Origin: Trametes villosa
Taxonomy: Eukaryota; Basidiomycota; Agaricomycetes; Polyporales; Polyporaceae
NCBI GenBank assembly: GCA_002964805.2
Contig: PUDQ02000067.1
Span: 62,001-126,000, forward strand
Length of the DNA: 64,000 bases
Direction of reading: 5' to 3'
Shown: piece after piece, positions 33,190 to 45,881 of the stretch
Position numbering within the stretch: the stretch's first letter is position 1
Layout: each line of letters opens with the position of its first letter
Notes under the pieces: generated by a model
What the model saw: only the letters and a program-made list of their open reading frames with translations
The model's database searches: none
Told to the model about the DNA's origin: nothing
Position numbers and translations under genes: made by a program

Positions 33190-35018
33190 CGCCCGCACGC
33201 CTAATACGGCCTTCAAGCTCAGTGGAAGCGGGGAATCATGGCAACGGGTCAAACGAGCGGCAATGCTCGGTGAAAGCTGAGAGCTGAGTTGTTGGGCTTA
33301 GAGCCCGCCCGGCGGCTGTACCTGCGCTTGAATAGGCGCCTACGTCCACTCCCCGGCGAATATGCGCCGAGCGGATTGTTGGCTTCCCGCATCTATAGAC
33401 TGAGTGGTAAGTTTGGTCCGACTGAGTTCGAACAGCCGTTTGACCGAAAAGAATTTTGAGGCTCGTATGAGAGCTCGGGAAATTTGGCCGGCGTTTTCGT
33501 TCGGGCTCCGTCCCAAACGGATGCTGTGAAGTTCTTCCCATGTGACGACATCTGGCACCGGAACTCGGCGTTGAAGATCAAGTTAATCGACGTACCACTA
33601 TGACCGGTCCCCACCCACCCACAGCCGCATGATGGGGACCGCTTTGCGGGATTGTGAGGGCCAAATTACGTATAATTCCCCGACGATAGGAGTCGAGGCG
33701 GCCTGCGCGTTGCCGCCACGCTGATCGCAAGGCAGCCTGGCCAAGCTGCGCAACAGATTGTGCGTAGGGAAAATCAATTGCGGTCAGCCATCGAACCAAC
33801 GCCCACGAATACTGAATGAGCACTCACACAGAGCATCGCCCGCGGTGTCCCTTTCAAGCTAAGCCACGTACTTTCAGGGCGATTTCAAAGTCAATCGGAC
33901 AGATAGAGCTTGTCAGCGTAGCAACGTTGGATAAGAAAAGCGCGATGACGACGCCTGGATACGGGTGGAGCAACGTGATTCTTTCGGGGGCAGCAATGGT
34001 GCTGGCAAAGTGACACTCAATGCACACCGAAGGGTACAGAAGCCGTTATTAAGGGATTCCTAGTGGATCCCTAGTGCCGTCCGGGACACTCGTGCAGATG
34101 CCGGACAATTTCGGCGCTAAGGTAAACGTTTCAGCAGAACAGAGGCGCTCACCGCGTCGCAGCATCGGCCGCAGGACACAAACCAAGTACTTCTTGCGCG
34201 GCCCGGTGTCTCAATGATTCGAGCATAAACTACGGCTTATGCGCCACTGCACCAGGGCCAGAGCAAAGGCTTCGAGGTGCATCGCCCGAGGAGTCGTCCA
34301 GAGATACCATGCAGCGGCAAAGTTCTCATGTTGTGCAATAGACATTTCAGTCGTAGTCGTGTGTTCAGCCCGAGGAACTTTCGCAGAGTGTAGGGAGCAT
34401 ATTGTCAAGATGAAGGACGGAAGGACGAGAGAGACGATTTGCACGAGTCCAACCCGGAGTAACCGGATAAGCGCCGGTTTGTAGGTCCATGCCGCATCTC
34501 GGCGGTTCCCGAGTCGTGTTGCCTCCGTCCACACTAACCAAAGTTGCTTTACACACGTATGTCACGAGCCATTGCATCCACCGGCGCACTTGTTACTACT
34601 AGATTCTCTATAATCATCTGTGGCGACACCAAACTCCTCGACTGTGCGGGGAGAAGAGGCTCAACCCAACGAGGCCCTGGATGTCGACGCCCAGTTCAGA
34701 GACCCTAGCGCTTCCCTGCTCAGAGTGTACGCTGTCTCTGCGACCCGATGCCTCCTAAGATCACTCCCACATCCGGGAAACCCATGGGGAAACGGCCTTC
34801 AGTCTCCGACGCCACGTGTCCCCCGCCTTGATACGTCGATTGCTAGTGAGTACGCCCCGTATTTCGTGCTACGATCACACAAGACACCCTATGGGCACTT
34901 ACACAGCCCTCTGTTCTAGACCGGCTAGGAAAGTGGCTAGCGAGTTTAGTCTTTCTACGTTCGCCGCCCGAAGCGCCTGAGTGCGTTCAGCGCTCAATAC
35001 GCGCAGCCAGGAACAACT
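33190..35018. other. intergenic, no recognised gene
   Basis: About 1.8 kb between the divergent P450 and serine hydrolase genes. A plus-strand frame at 34620-34919 is moderately protein-like but has no ATG start, domain or splice partner. Nothing else could be supported. Confidence 0.45.
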
Positions 35019-35084
35019 TTGAAGTTCAACGTAAACTCAAAGTTGCACAGCCTTCCCTCGTACCGCCATCCCTCTTCAGTGCCG

Positions 35085-37436
35085 ATGGCCGACATCCGCG
35101 AACATGCATCCCCTCCAGTGCCTCAGGTGCCTGTTATTGCAGGGTCAGACTGTCCTGGCGAACCACGGCAAGACTTGGACGTCCTCGACAACGGTGAGAT
35201 AGGCGAAACTCCGCACACTCATCGCCGTGCAAGGCGTAGTCATGTTCAAGGTGGCCGCATGTGCGCGATGCTGCTCTTCAACGCGGTTGTGGCGGGGGTA
35301 TCTCTGTACCTCTTCCTATCTTGGAGCAACGTACAGCTGCCGGCCTTCTTCAAGCTATCGGATAGTCGGCAGATTCCTGGGCCTTCCACTATGCAGAGCG
35401 ATGGAACGTCTCCTCGTCAAGTGATCACCCCGGAAGTGTCCGAGCTCGCCGAAAGGCTCATGAAGCAGGGAAATGTCCCCGGTCTTTCCGTCGGCGTTGT
35501 ACGCTGGACCCCACGACAGCCAGCGGACGTCGAGTTCGGCTCATGGGGAGTCATGTCCGAGCATGGCGCCAACGTCACTGCGGATGTAAGTGCCCCGCAG
35601 CTCCAGACGCCGATATGTTTGAGACGGCGCTGACGAGTTTTGTAGACACTCTTCAACATTGGCTCCTGCTCGAAGGCGTTCCTCGCACTGTCGATGGGCA
35701 TCCTCATGGAGGATTTCCGTTTCGGTGCGAACAAGACCGCGCTCCCTCCCGGGCTCACCGAGTTCAGCTGGGACACTCCTATCATCGACTTGCTCCCAGA
35801 AGACGAGTGGGGTCTCGCAAACGAATGGGCTACGAAGGAAGCAAACATCGGGGACATCCTGAGCCATGTATCTGGCCTCCCGCGGTGAGCTGTTGAAGTC
35901 CGTGTATACGCCTGGGCATTGGCTAACCATTAGCGCGGCACAGGCACGACTTCGCATGGGGATACAATGACTCTACTTTGGACATCGTTAAGCGTCTCAG
36001 ACACCTGAAGACGACGCACGGGCTGCGGCAGGAGTGGGACTACAACAACCAGGTACGTTCGCATCATTCTCTCTCAGGGCCTGCATACCGAACGCTCACT
36101 TTCCCGCAGATGTACATCCTCGGGGCACATATCATCTCCCGCTATGCGGGGGTGTCCTACACCCAGTATGCGACGGAGCACATCTTTCACGTTCTGGGCA
36201 TGAACGCGACAACGTTCGAGCCGGCGGTCGCAGAGCGCTCTGGAAATCTCAGCGATGCATGGTCGTACACCGGCAGACGTATCCCGCTATGGTTCGGCTC
36301 GGGCGCCTCGGAGATGCTCGCGGGGCCCGGAGGGATCATCTCTAGCGCGAGAGACATGGTGCGCTCCCTCGATTGACTTGAGTGAGTAGATACATAGCTA
36401 ACCTGCACGCAGACGAAATGGATCTCTGCGATCGTTGCTCGCGTGACAGACCTACACCCTACGGATGGCGCAATCCCGAGCCTGGCTCGTCCACTGTCGG
36501 AAGTGACCCGCGCGCGAGCGATAGTGTACGGGCGCTCTTCCCTGCCTGGTAGCTCGATTTTGGGCTATGGGATGGGTTGGATGCGGTTTACCTACCTCGG
36601 ACACGAGGTGAGGCTTCCTTATCGCGACGTACTCTCGTTCCCCTACTCAACGTGCGCCCAACTCGTAGCTCCTCTTCCACTCCGGTGCTATTCCCGGGTA
36701 CAGAGCCATCGTGATCCTCCTCCCCCGCGAGCGCGCCGGAGTAGTTGTGCTCGCCAACAGCGACGACAACATACTAGCAGTTCACAACGCCGTCGCCTTC
36801 AACCTCGTCCACAGCATCCTCGGGCTCCCTCTCACTTCCCAACCGCCACAGGTCATGGGCACCCCAGGGTACACCGGGGTGATTCCCCCGCCTTCCGCCT
36901 TCCGCGATGACCGTCCATCCGGGTCAGAAGACCAACAAGTGGCCTTTGACGCTCCCGGGGAGCCAAGCTCCCTCGAGGCCTACGCGGGGACGTACACGAA
37001 CGCCGGTTACGGGAACCTGACCCTCTGCACGCCGTCCACCGCGTCCGCGTATTGCGACCGCGTCCGTGGCGCCTTCTCGCTTGTGCACGACGCTGTCGAC
37101 GCCTCGGCTCCCGCCCTCCTCGGGGAGTGGCCGCGCCTGCTGGCGTCGCACGTTCGGCTCGTCCCGCGGAGCTTGGGCTTCCCACACGCGTTCTCGTTGA
37201 CGACGCACTACATCTTCCCCGAGGGGTACGGCGAGGACCGGTCGCCGTTTGACTACCAGCTCTTCCCGCCCGGGCTTGGGCTATCCGTTGCCTGCGTGGG
37301 TGTGGGCGATACTCCGTGGGGGAGGGAGGCGGGCAAGGGCTGTGGGGTGTCCTTGACGCCGGAGAGCCACGCGTACAGGAAGGAGGGGATTCCTCTTCGC
37401 CAGGTGGCAGATGTATGGTTTGAGAAGGTGGAGTAG
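35085..37436 (+). CDS. beta-lactamase-like serine hydrolase, membrane anchored
   Basis: Exons 35085-35585, 35646-35884, 35944-36052, 36110-36358, 36413-36607 and 36669-37436 join to 686 residues. An in-frame ATG at 35019 would add 22 residues; I chose the later ATG because the extension looks like leader. A single membrane segment near residues 61-83 (MLLFNAVVAGVSLYLFLSW) suggests a type II anchor. The catalytic domain is of the penicillin-binding protein/class C beta-lactamase fold. It has Ser174-Cys-Ser-Lys177 (SxxK) in IGSCSKAF, Tyr280-Asn-Asn282 (YxN) and His435-Ser-Gly437 in place of KTG. A C-terminal region of about 200 residues follows, typical of eukaryotic members. The substrate is unknown; esterase, amidase or peptidase activity is possible. 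Confidence 0.88.
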
Positions 37437-37815
37437 GATTGCGTAGGACTTGGGTCTAGGACTGTCTCCGGAAGCGTCTGTTACCGGGACGAACAGGGAT
37501 TGGGTGTACGACTAGGACGCTACATATCTGCTGACTGTCTTGAGAGGTGCTTGCGCTTTCCCGTACCTTTCAGATGTATCACGCTTGCTTCCTTGGTGAG
37601 TCGGAGCCATACACAAATGCACAGGCGAACGCGTGTCCAGGGCCATGGCAGCGCCGGGACGTATGATGTACGACCTCTCACGTAACGTTATGCGGCAGTA
37701 TACTCGGATGGGGATAGTAGAGATATATCGAGGAGTAACATACAGGGAATCATACAGTACACTAACTTGGACTCGTGCATCAACTTTCCAGATTTTAGCC
37801 CTCTTCGTGCGACGC
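37437..37815. other. convergent intergenic region
   Basis: 3' flanks of the hydrolase and the small membrane-protein gene; nothing else was seen. Confidence 0.5.
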
Positions 37816-38547
37816 TCATCCCCCACGTTTCTCCGCCAACGCCGGGCCATCGGACGCAAAGGTCTGGGACATTTCACCTGCAAGAGGCGACGCAGCATAG
37901 TGCCGCGCATACGCAGGTGGCTTGGTCTGCGCGATGACGTCAGTACGATGCCAACTCATACAGCGCACAAGACGTACCGGTAGGTAAGATAGGCGCACGT
38001 CGTACACCGGCGACGGGCTCCGCGGGATAGATGCCGGGGTAGGCGGGGGTGCGTTGCATTGAGTCGCTTCCTCCATGGCCGCGGGGCTCTGTGCGACGTA
38101 CGCAAGGTTCCGACGGCGTGCCCGCCGCGTGAGGAGGCACTTCATGAGGAAGAAGACGAGGACGATGCCGGTAACTAGAGGAAGGGGATAGTAAGGACCC
38201 CAGCAGAGAGCGTATGGATGGGAAGGGGCGTACGTATAGCAAGTCCGAGCCCAACGCGGGCGCCAGGAGATATGCCGCAGTGTTCTCTGCCGCGCCTGTG
38301 AAAGGAAGTGATCAATACCGGTGTACACAGACACAGACTCATGGCGTGCGCTTGAAGCTCTGGGAGGCCAGTAAACACGACACTCACAGATCTCTCCAGC
38401 AGTCTGAAGCCGCTACACCTGGGAGGGAAGCGGCGCCGTAAAGTAAGGCAGCGGCTACGGTTAGGTTGCGAAGGTGGGCTGGGGGGTGTTCATTCCGTTA
38501 AGAGGATATTCTGCTGGGAAGGGGACCCTAAACTCACCGTAATCCAT
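37816..38547 (-). CDS. small single-pass membrane protein with PPxY motif
   Basis: Five exons join in frame: 38547-38538 (10 nt, MDY plus one base), 38454-38388, 38295-38234, 38174-37978 and 37926-37816, giving 148 residues. A short Cys-containing outer segment (CWRD, then HCGISPGARVG) leads into one membrane helix (LAILTGIVLVFFLMKCLL). A basic TRRARRR stop-transfer cluster and a Pro/Ser-rich tail follow. The tail contains KPPAYARHY, a PPxY motif of the kind bound by WW domains of Nedd4/Rsp5 ubiquitin ligases. The layout resembles fungal RCR-type small proteins and other basidiomycete single-pass proteins; the assignment is inference. A TATATATA box lies near 38610-38603. Confidence 0.65.
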
Positions 38548-38610
38548 TGCGAGGATTTGCGTCTACATCGACGTTATGGGCGCGCTACCGGGCAGCCTCG
38601 GCTATATATA

Positions 38611-41011
38611 CGTCGGGGTGGAGAGAGCGTGCCGAAGGAGCAGTCGAGGCTCCTCCGCAGCGGCAAACACATAGAGCATGACACCAATGCCGAGGGTGCT
38701 TGACCTGAGGACGGGCCGCGGATAGACTCCGCGCACGACTTGGCCGTGGTCTCCTGGCGAAGAGACATTCGGCGTTGCCTTGGGACGCTCTTGGCGGACC
38801 AGAGGACGACAGACACCTAGAAGACGTCAGACGCGGATGGAAAGTGAGTTATACAGAGCGACAATACCAAGCTCAGCACTCACCGGATGAGAGGGGTATA
38901 TAGCCTTGGTGTGCAATCGAGACTCCCCTGGAATAGGCTTGGCGCGGTGTTTACACCCATGCCGGCCGGGTCCCCTGTTTAGGTTTGTTGGAGGGCGCGG
39001 AGCAGCTTCTTGGCACATATTCGATGCTCTCCCAGTCCATATAGGAGAACATTGTCTTGGCCACTCGTTCTGGTCGTCGACCCAAAGCACCCTCTAACTA
39101 ACTAGTAAAGAGTCAAGTTGCTAGATCATCACGCGCCGCATGCAACTTTACTGACCCATCGTTCAGCTCGTTGAGCAAACTAGTTAATGTCTTGCCATTC
39201 TTTAGGGAGCCCTTGCCGAGTTCGGAAGTTGAACGTTGAACCCTTGGCTCGCCGAGAAGATCGTCTCGGTCAGCGCTGTGGATGACGAGGACGAGAACTG
39301 GACGAGAGCAAGAGAGCGAAGATGCCGCTGGATGCCGGCCGATGCGGGGTAGCTCTTCGGCAAATCCCGAGGTGCTTGCCACCTTCCCGCTCTTCGGGCG
39401 CCTATCGTCGTCTTTCTGGCGAACGACGATATAGCCTTCCTTGCTCTTGAACGTAACGACCTAGTCCCTACTCGATCCTCGTGCTGTGACAAATCCGAGA
39501 CGCTCCCTCTGTACGCTCTATGCGTATGGAAATTCTACGCTCTGAGCGCTGAACATCCATCGAGGGCCACTTGAAAACGCATGATTATGTACCAGGTGAG
39601 TTCGCTGACGCACACGTCGCCAGGGTCACCTCTGTGGAGTAGCAGACAGCCTGAAACAGTGCGTATCATCAACTCCCGTGGTACTTATTTTCACCGTTGA
39701 CCGCGCCGGACAAGAAGAACTGCCCATCTGCGAGAAATCAAACTGGGACACGAACACACCGTATTCAGCGTTGGCAATTGCCCTCATCGCTGACGTCGCT
39801 GCATGCGGTGCTACAGGCTGTGTATACAACATGTCTTCCGATGCAATCGAGCCTCATCGCTCTATGTGCTTCTGCCGAAACTGCGCGTCGCTGGCTGTTC
39901 TCGTTCCCAGCGGCCATCGATTACCATGCGTCCTCCCTGTGCTAGCACTCGGTTCTGTTCACACTGGTACCCACAAAAGAAGACGCCCTCTCGGTCCCGT
40001 GGACCGCCCGCTCGCTCAAACGTGGAGTGATGTGGGCGTACACTTACTCTCACGCTTTTCTCAGGTCTGCGATCTTGTTTCCGGTCATTGTGCTGGACCG
40101 TTATCCAATGCAAGCGTTGTTTTCATCAACCAGGGCGGTACCACCTGTGGACCCTTCTTCCAGAGCCATCGTAATCATTTGGGGGCGTACGCGCGACACA
40201 TCGCACGCAATCGGGCTGACTTAGTGCTATGAGACATTGTCAAGGCAGGAATGTTTGAGCGGGCCGAGTATGGCACAAGACTGGTGAGTGTCTCCCTACT
40301 ACTAGCTCCTGTAGGTTAATTCCTACGAAGGAATGCTCACAGCTCGTCCTGGTGCTTGTACCAGTCATATCCGCGCGTGATTCAGCACGGTGACCTACGA
40401 ACCACCGAAGTCCTACCTGTACGCGCAACGGTCCTTCCTGATATCGCAGCCATCCATCTCGTGTCATATCCCTAACTGACTCAATTTGACCGCACAGGCA
40501 CACACTCCGCTCAGAGCAGTATGCTCGCTCATGTGAACCAAGGTTTGGTCGGAACAGCCGCGCTGCCGCCGAACGTCCTTCTCTTCGTCATATGCGACCT
40601 AGCGCACTCACACGCGTTCCAGGTCCAGCGCGCGTCCCTGATTTCGATTATGTGTCGCGGAAGGTTAGCCCCCTCCGACGCGCGGCACGCGCCCCGACGG
40701 CGGGCGGCTCGCCCAGCGCCCACGGAGCGTCCTGCCTGCATGTGGCGAAGAACGCCCTTTATCTCACCGCATCGCACAGCCAACGAAGGTTCGCATCGCG
40801 GCTTGTGATGTTGCGGAAGCATGGTTTGGGTGCGCGCGAACTCTCCCGGACGGCGGCATGCTTCCTGAGTCTGTTCGGTCTGCGGTCAAATACCTGCTCT
40901 GCGTATGGCGCACACGCTGTCCAACCTTGCTGCCCCCGCTTTCCTTCAGTTCCGCGGATCGGTTTACTCTGGTAGGCGACACGTCCCACGATGACAACGA
41001 TGACGGGCATG
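38611..41011. other. intergenic, no recognised gene
   Basis: About 2.4 kb. The longest frame, plus strand 39678-40232, has no recognisable domain or splice structure. The region may hold decayed sequence or the promoter of the following 7TM gene. No TATA box or repeat stands out. Confidence 0.4.
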
Positions 41012-42488
41012 ATGAGCAGGGCGGTAGCGGACTCAGACTCGAACTCGGTACGTCCTGGCGCTCCTGTTATCGGGGGACCCTGCATATCTGACCGCGCTTT
41101 CTGCAGCTCGGCGCGGCACGGTCAACAATCATCTCCTGCATCCTCGCGCTGTTCATCGAGTCGGTGCTCTTCGGCGCCTTCGCGGTAGCGTACGGCGTCA
41201 GCACATGGATCCTCCTGTACAAGCGGTCCCCACAAGGGCTTTTCTCGCGGGATATGATGCTCTTCATCGCCACGACTCTCATGTTCTCCCTAGCCTCAAC
41301 GGTGCGTACCGAGTCATCTGAGACGTCGCGGCATCGCCAGAGACGTCGCGACTGAAGGACAGCGATTGACGTACCTCTCTGCAGCATCTCGCGCTCGACG
41401 TATACATCGCCATCAAGAGTTTCCTTGCGAGCGGATACGGCTTCTCGGCGATGAAGAACACGTATGAAACGCTCAACGACTGGCCCACGAACCCTGTCGG
41501 AGCGGCGAAGTTCGCGTTCTACGTCACCCAAACCCTCATCGGAGACGGCTTCATGGTGCGCCTCCTTAGATGCTTTCATCTCGCCTGCTATATGCGCTAA
41601 ACCGATGTTCAGATCTATCGCGCATATATCGTGTGGGACCGGATGTGGCTGATTACAGTAGTCCCGGGTGTGCTGCTGTTCGTAGAACTCGGTGAGATTG
41701 CAAACAGCCTGAGACGGCGCAGCCCTTGTCTGACCTATGCGCCGCTTCCAGTTCTCGGTTATGCTACTGCCAGCCTCGGACGGATGTCCGCCACCGTCGC
41801 GCAGTCCAAAGCCTGTGTCGACGCGTGGTGCATCCTCTCTGTCGTGCTCAACATCCTCTGCAGCGGTAAGCACTTTCGTCCCGGTCTACCCAACTTGTTA
41901 GTCCTCACACGCGACGCAGGTCTGATCATGAAGCGCATCATCTGGCCCGCGACGCGCCACGCGCGCGTAGAGAGTACGCACTCGGGCTCGCGCACGGGGG
42001 GCGCGAAGCAGAAGAGCGTGCGCCGGCGCGTGATGGAGTCCGTCATCCAGTCCGCCGCGATCTACTCCGTCGCGTCCATCTCGTTCGGCGTCACCTCGTT
42101 CCTCAGTCCCGATATCGGCTTCCCCATCTGCCACAGCCTCTTCCCGCCCGTCATCGTGAGTCCCCACCCCTCCCTCTCTCCTCCCTGCTCCTCCGGGGTT
42201 GGATGTCGTGAATGCAATGCTAACGGAGGAGCACAGGGGCTGGTGTTTCTGCTGATCGTCATCCGGATCAACCGAAACGCGAGCGCGGGCGAGACGTCCT
42301 CGGACGGGCTGCGCTACCTGCAGGAGTCCGGCGAGCGCCAGAGTCGCTTCTCGGTGCGGCCCGGGATGACGATGCTCGCGTCGGTGTACGAGAGCCCGCG
42401 CCGGTCGAGCTTCGGGTCGCGCTGCCAGGAGTTTGTGTCCGGGCAGGGCGCGATCGAGCTCGAGAAGGCGGGGAGCTTGAAGGCGTAA
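41012..42488 (+). CDS. seven-transmembrane family protein D
   Basis: Exons 41012-41047, 41107-41301, 41385-41555, 41613-41691, 41752-41865, 41920-42155 and 42237-42488 join to 360 residues. Three in-frame ATGs lie just upstream (40991, 41000, 41009); the one used matches the short first exon of the relatives. Motifs are FIESVLFGAFAVAYG in TM1, TQTLIGDGFMIYR at TM3 and QSAAIYSVASIS in TM6. The loop before TM6 is longer and strongly basic compared with genes A-C. This gene and gene E form a second subfamily. The tail is polar, about 80 residues. Function unknown. Confidence 0.82.
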
Positions 42489-44302
42489 CTGGAGATGTTT
42501 ATGCGGTGTGGGCATGTAAGTTGCCGGTATGTGGGACGCTGATGTGGATTCGCACATAAACCCCTGCAGCCCGATGATGAACACTAGTATGCTGCTTCTA
42601 ATCTTACGTCTATGTTGCCTCTATCTTCACATTACTTAGTGCCGCAATACCAATGTACAATATTATTGCTCAACCATGATGCTCACTAGCTGTGGATGTC
42701 CCCTTTCGCGCTCCCTCCCGCCAGGAATCGGCATGTCGGGCATCTCGGGGTCGGAAACAGCCGGATGCGAGCAAGCAAAGAAAACAAGCGCCCCCTCTCA
42801 GCCTGCAACCACGACCTACCACGACGATCTTCCTTTTAATGCTACTGCTCTCTGAACATCTACGCTAGATATGCATCGGTAGATTGCATCACCGACGCTG
42901 GTAGCACTGGGCGCCGTGGTACGTGAGCAACCGCAAGGTAGGGCTTCGGTGAGTCCGATGTGCTCAGACACCCGCAGCGACTCCCTGCGCGACACGACTA
43001 TTCAGAAGGTGCACTGCAGATCCCTTGAAGCTGCTGGCGAGCGGACTGTGCTTCAGCTACCTCACGTTCACTCGTCCATGGAACTCCCTTCATCAGCCAT
43101 ACTCAACGGTACCGCGGGATGGACGGAGCAGCTGGCGACTGCTGCGTGGACTGGACGATTTATCCCTGTACTGCCGAAACGGTTTGGATAGCTCGTCAAA
43201 CGATGTCCCAGCCGACATGGCTCACGCGATGTGAGTTGTTGTAACATCAGTGCATTGGACCTGCTTCTGAGAGATGCGGTACGTCTCCTCCTGTGCTTCT
43301 TACTCGATATCATCATAGTGTGTATACAGATCCAGCTCCCAAAGGCCCAATTCCCCTTGCGCTCGTTTTCGCGTCTGCCTAGGTCTGCCTACAAGGAAGC
43401 CTGCTCCTGGAAGTCGCCATAACACCCCTCAGGCGCGCCCGCATATCTGACCCAAGTTGCGTGTTGCCTGGTGAAGCGGGCGCGCAGGAAATATCCAAGG
43501 ATGAACTCATTGCGCGCAACACCGGGTTCTGGCCCAGCCCCCCCGCGCAGAGCAGCCTCGGCTTCGTCTGGCAAGGCACAGAGGCTCCTCGACAGACGCG
43601 TCTGCCCGGGAGTCAGCATTGATCCGGCGGCTCATCGTCGTCCATACTGCCCCACGAAATGCTATAAATGTGGTCGATATCAAGATGTCAGCCTGCCTCG
43701 CTGCGATCTGTTTGCTCTATGTTGGGACACTATACCGCTACTCGACGGCCATTCGTCGTCGGACATTCGCGCCCCACGAGTGTCAATCCCATGTTGACAT
43801 CTTCGTGATGACGAGTTCTCGGGTCGGAGGCAATATCGGGTCTCTCCAATCATAGTTACCGGTGCGTGTGCGGTAATCCCTCCGTTGGTCTTCTCATAGC
43901 TGTGAGAGGGTTCACGGTCCTTCTCAGAGAGCTCAAAGCGCAGGTGGGCTGTACGGGCTGCTTCTCCGAAGTCTGTTGGCCTCTCCCCTCGGGCGCGACT
44001 TTGACAGTCTTCGACCGAGCACCCCTAGCGCGTGGTGTGCGCTCATAGCCTCATAATGAAATAGCCGTCAGTCCCAACTCACCTCGACGACTCTGTGTGT
44101 GCGGCGCGTGAGACCGCAGTCAAAAAGGACGCAGCCACGGAACTGTCCACCGCTCACGCATCCAAACTTTCCGTTCGACGGGGCCGCTCCGTTCGGCGGA
44201 CATATACCCTGCGCTCGCACACCGAGAGGCGAGACACGCAGTTCTCTTTGCTACCCAGGCGAAGACCTTGGTACTGCGTCTGCCTTCGTGCTTCCTCCCC
44301 CC
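42489..44302. other. intergenic between 7TM genes D and E
   Basis: About 1.8 kb of lower coding potential. A plus-strand frame at 43231-43422 includes a hydrophobic run (LLCFLLDIIIVCIQI) but lacks the family motifs. Nothing could be assigned. Confidence 0.45.
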
Positions 44303-45881
44303 ATGGCCCGCTCCGAGGTACGCCCCCCTCCTACGCTGTCGCAGATCATCCTGTTGAAGCCAACCGCGCGCTCCTTTCAATCCAGTTTGCCATTGCTCGC
44401 TCGACCCTCGTCTCGGGTCTCGTCTCGCTCTTTTTGGAGTCACTCTTTTTCGGGGCCTTCGCCGTTGTCTATGGGATCACAACATGGATATTGCTCGCCC
44501 GGGACCGGCCACAAGGACGGTCAAATCGGGACCTATGGCTCTTCGGCGCGAGCACGGTCATGTTCATCCTCGCTCTGGTGGTGCGTGCATTGTGCTCGCG
44601 CAGAGCTCAGCAGCTGAGGGCGCCACTCGGCAGCATATGTCCCTCGACGTCCACATCAACCTGCGAGGTTTCCTCCTCGAAACACATGATTTCATGGACA
44701 TGGCGCATCTCTTCGATCTGTACAACGGCCTCGTAGATCCGATCGGTGCTGTCAAGTTCGCCATCTACGTGACTCAAACACTCATCGGAGATGGCTTCAT
44801 GGTACGTGTTTACGATTTGTGAAGGGTACGCGCTCCACGTGCTGAAGAGTAACTCCCTAGATTTATCGCGCATACGTCGTCTGGAACCGCTCGTGGTGGG
44901 TGGTCGTCGTACCTGGCATCCTACTCTTCGCCGAAGTTGGTGAGTAGCCTCGTGTGCGGCCTGAGCAGTGTTCGATAACATGTTGCCTCCAGTGCTCGGC
45001 TATGCGACCTCGTTCCTGAGCAAGTTCAACGTCAGCGACACGCGTGTGACGGCGTGTGTGAACGCCTTCTTCATATTGTCGGTCGCCACAAACGTGACGT
45101 CCACCGGTGAGTATCATCCCGCTTACACACCCACAGTCGTGTGCTAATTCGGTACTTGACAGCCCTCATCATGAAGCGCATCCTGTGGTCGCGAAGCACC
45201 AGCACAGCTCGCGGGCAGCGCGCGCGCGGGTCCCGATCGCAGCGCGTCCAGCGCAAGACGGTGCAATGGCGCGTCGTCGAGTCGCTCGTGCAGTCCGCGG
45301 CCATCTACTCGATCGCGTCCATCTCGCTCGCCGTCACCTCCTTCCTCAGCCCGGCGATCGGCTTCCCGGCGTGCCACAGCGTGTTCCCATCTATCATCGT
45401 GCGTCCCCATCCCTCACGCCCAGGCCCCGTTCCCCCCATCCCGCCCCTCCGTGCTTCCTGTCGTGGCGTGCGAGCGTGACGCTGATGGGTTCCGCACGCC
45501 GTCCCACAGGGCCTCGTATTCGTGCTCATCGTGATCCGCATCAGCCTGAACGCGGGCGCCCCGGACGCGCACAGGCAGACGCTGCGGCACTCTGTTGTGG
45601 AAGGGCAGTCGACCACCAGTTTGAGCCTCCCGGGCCCCGCGCGGACTGTCAACCTCGACACGCAGCGGATGCACCCCCCAAGCGCGGCGGCGCTGGGGCG
45701 GCCCATCGCGATCAAGGTGTCTGTCTCGACAACGTCGGACGTCGAAAGCGATGCCTCGAGCTACCGGACTTCGCTATCCACGGCGCTCGACCAGTTCTCG
45801 CCGGGGTTCGCTAAAGTCGAGCATGACGCTGAGAAGGTACGGATGGTGTTCGACCGGCTTTTTCGCGCGGATTATAGCTGA
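44303..45881 (+). CDS. seven-transmembrane family protein E
   Basis: Exons 44303-44317 (15 nt), 44386-44580, 44634-44801, 44861-44939, 44993-45106, 45163-45398 and 45510-45881 join to 392 residues. The first exon codes only for MARSE. TM1 holds FLESLFFGAFAVVYG, the TM3 region TQTLIGDGFMIYR, and TM6 QSAAIYSIASIS. The loop before TM6 is rich in Arg (SRSQRVQRKT). Exons 2, 4, 5 and 6 have the same lengths as in gene D, so the two are sister copies. The C-terminal tail is the longest of the family, about 120 polar residues with many Ser and Thr. Function unknown. Confidence 0.85.

Noticed and set aside
39678..40232. 184-codon plus-strand frame
   Set aside because: No recognisable domain, no splice partners, and competing frames of similar length on the same strand.
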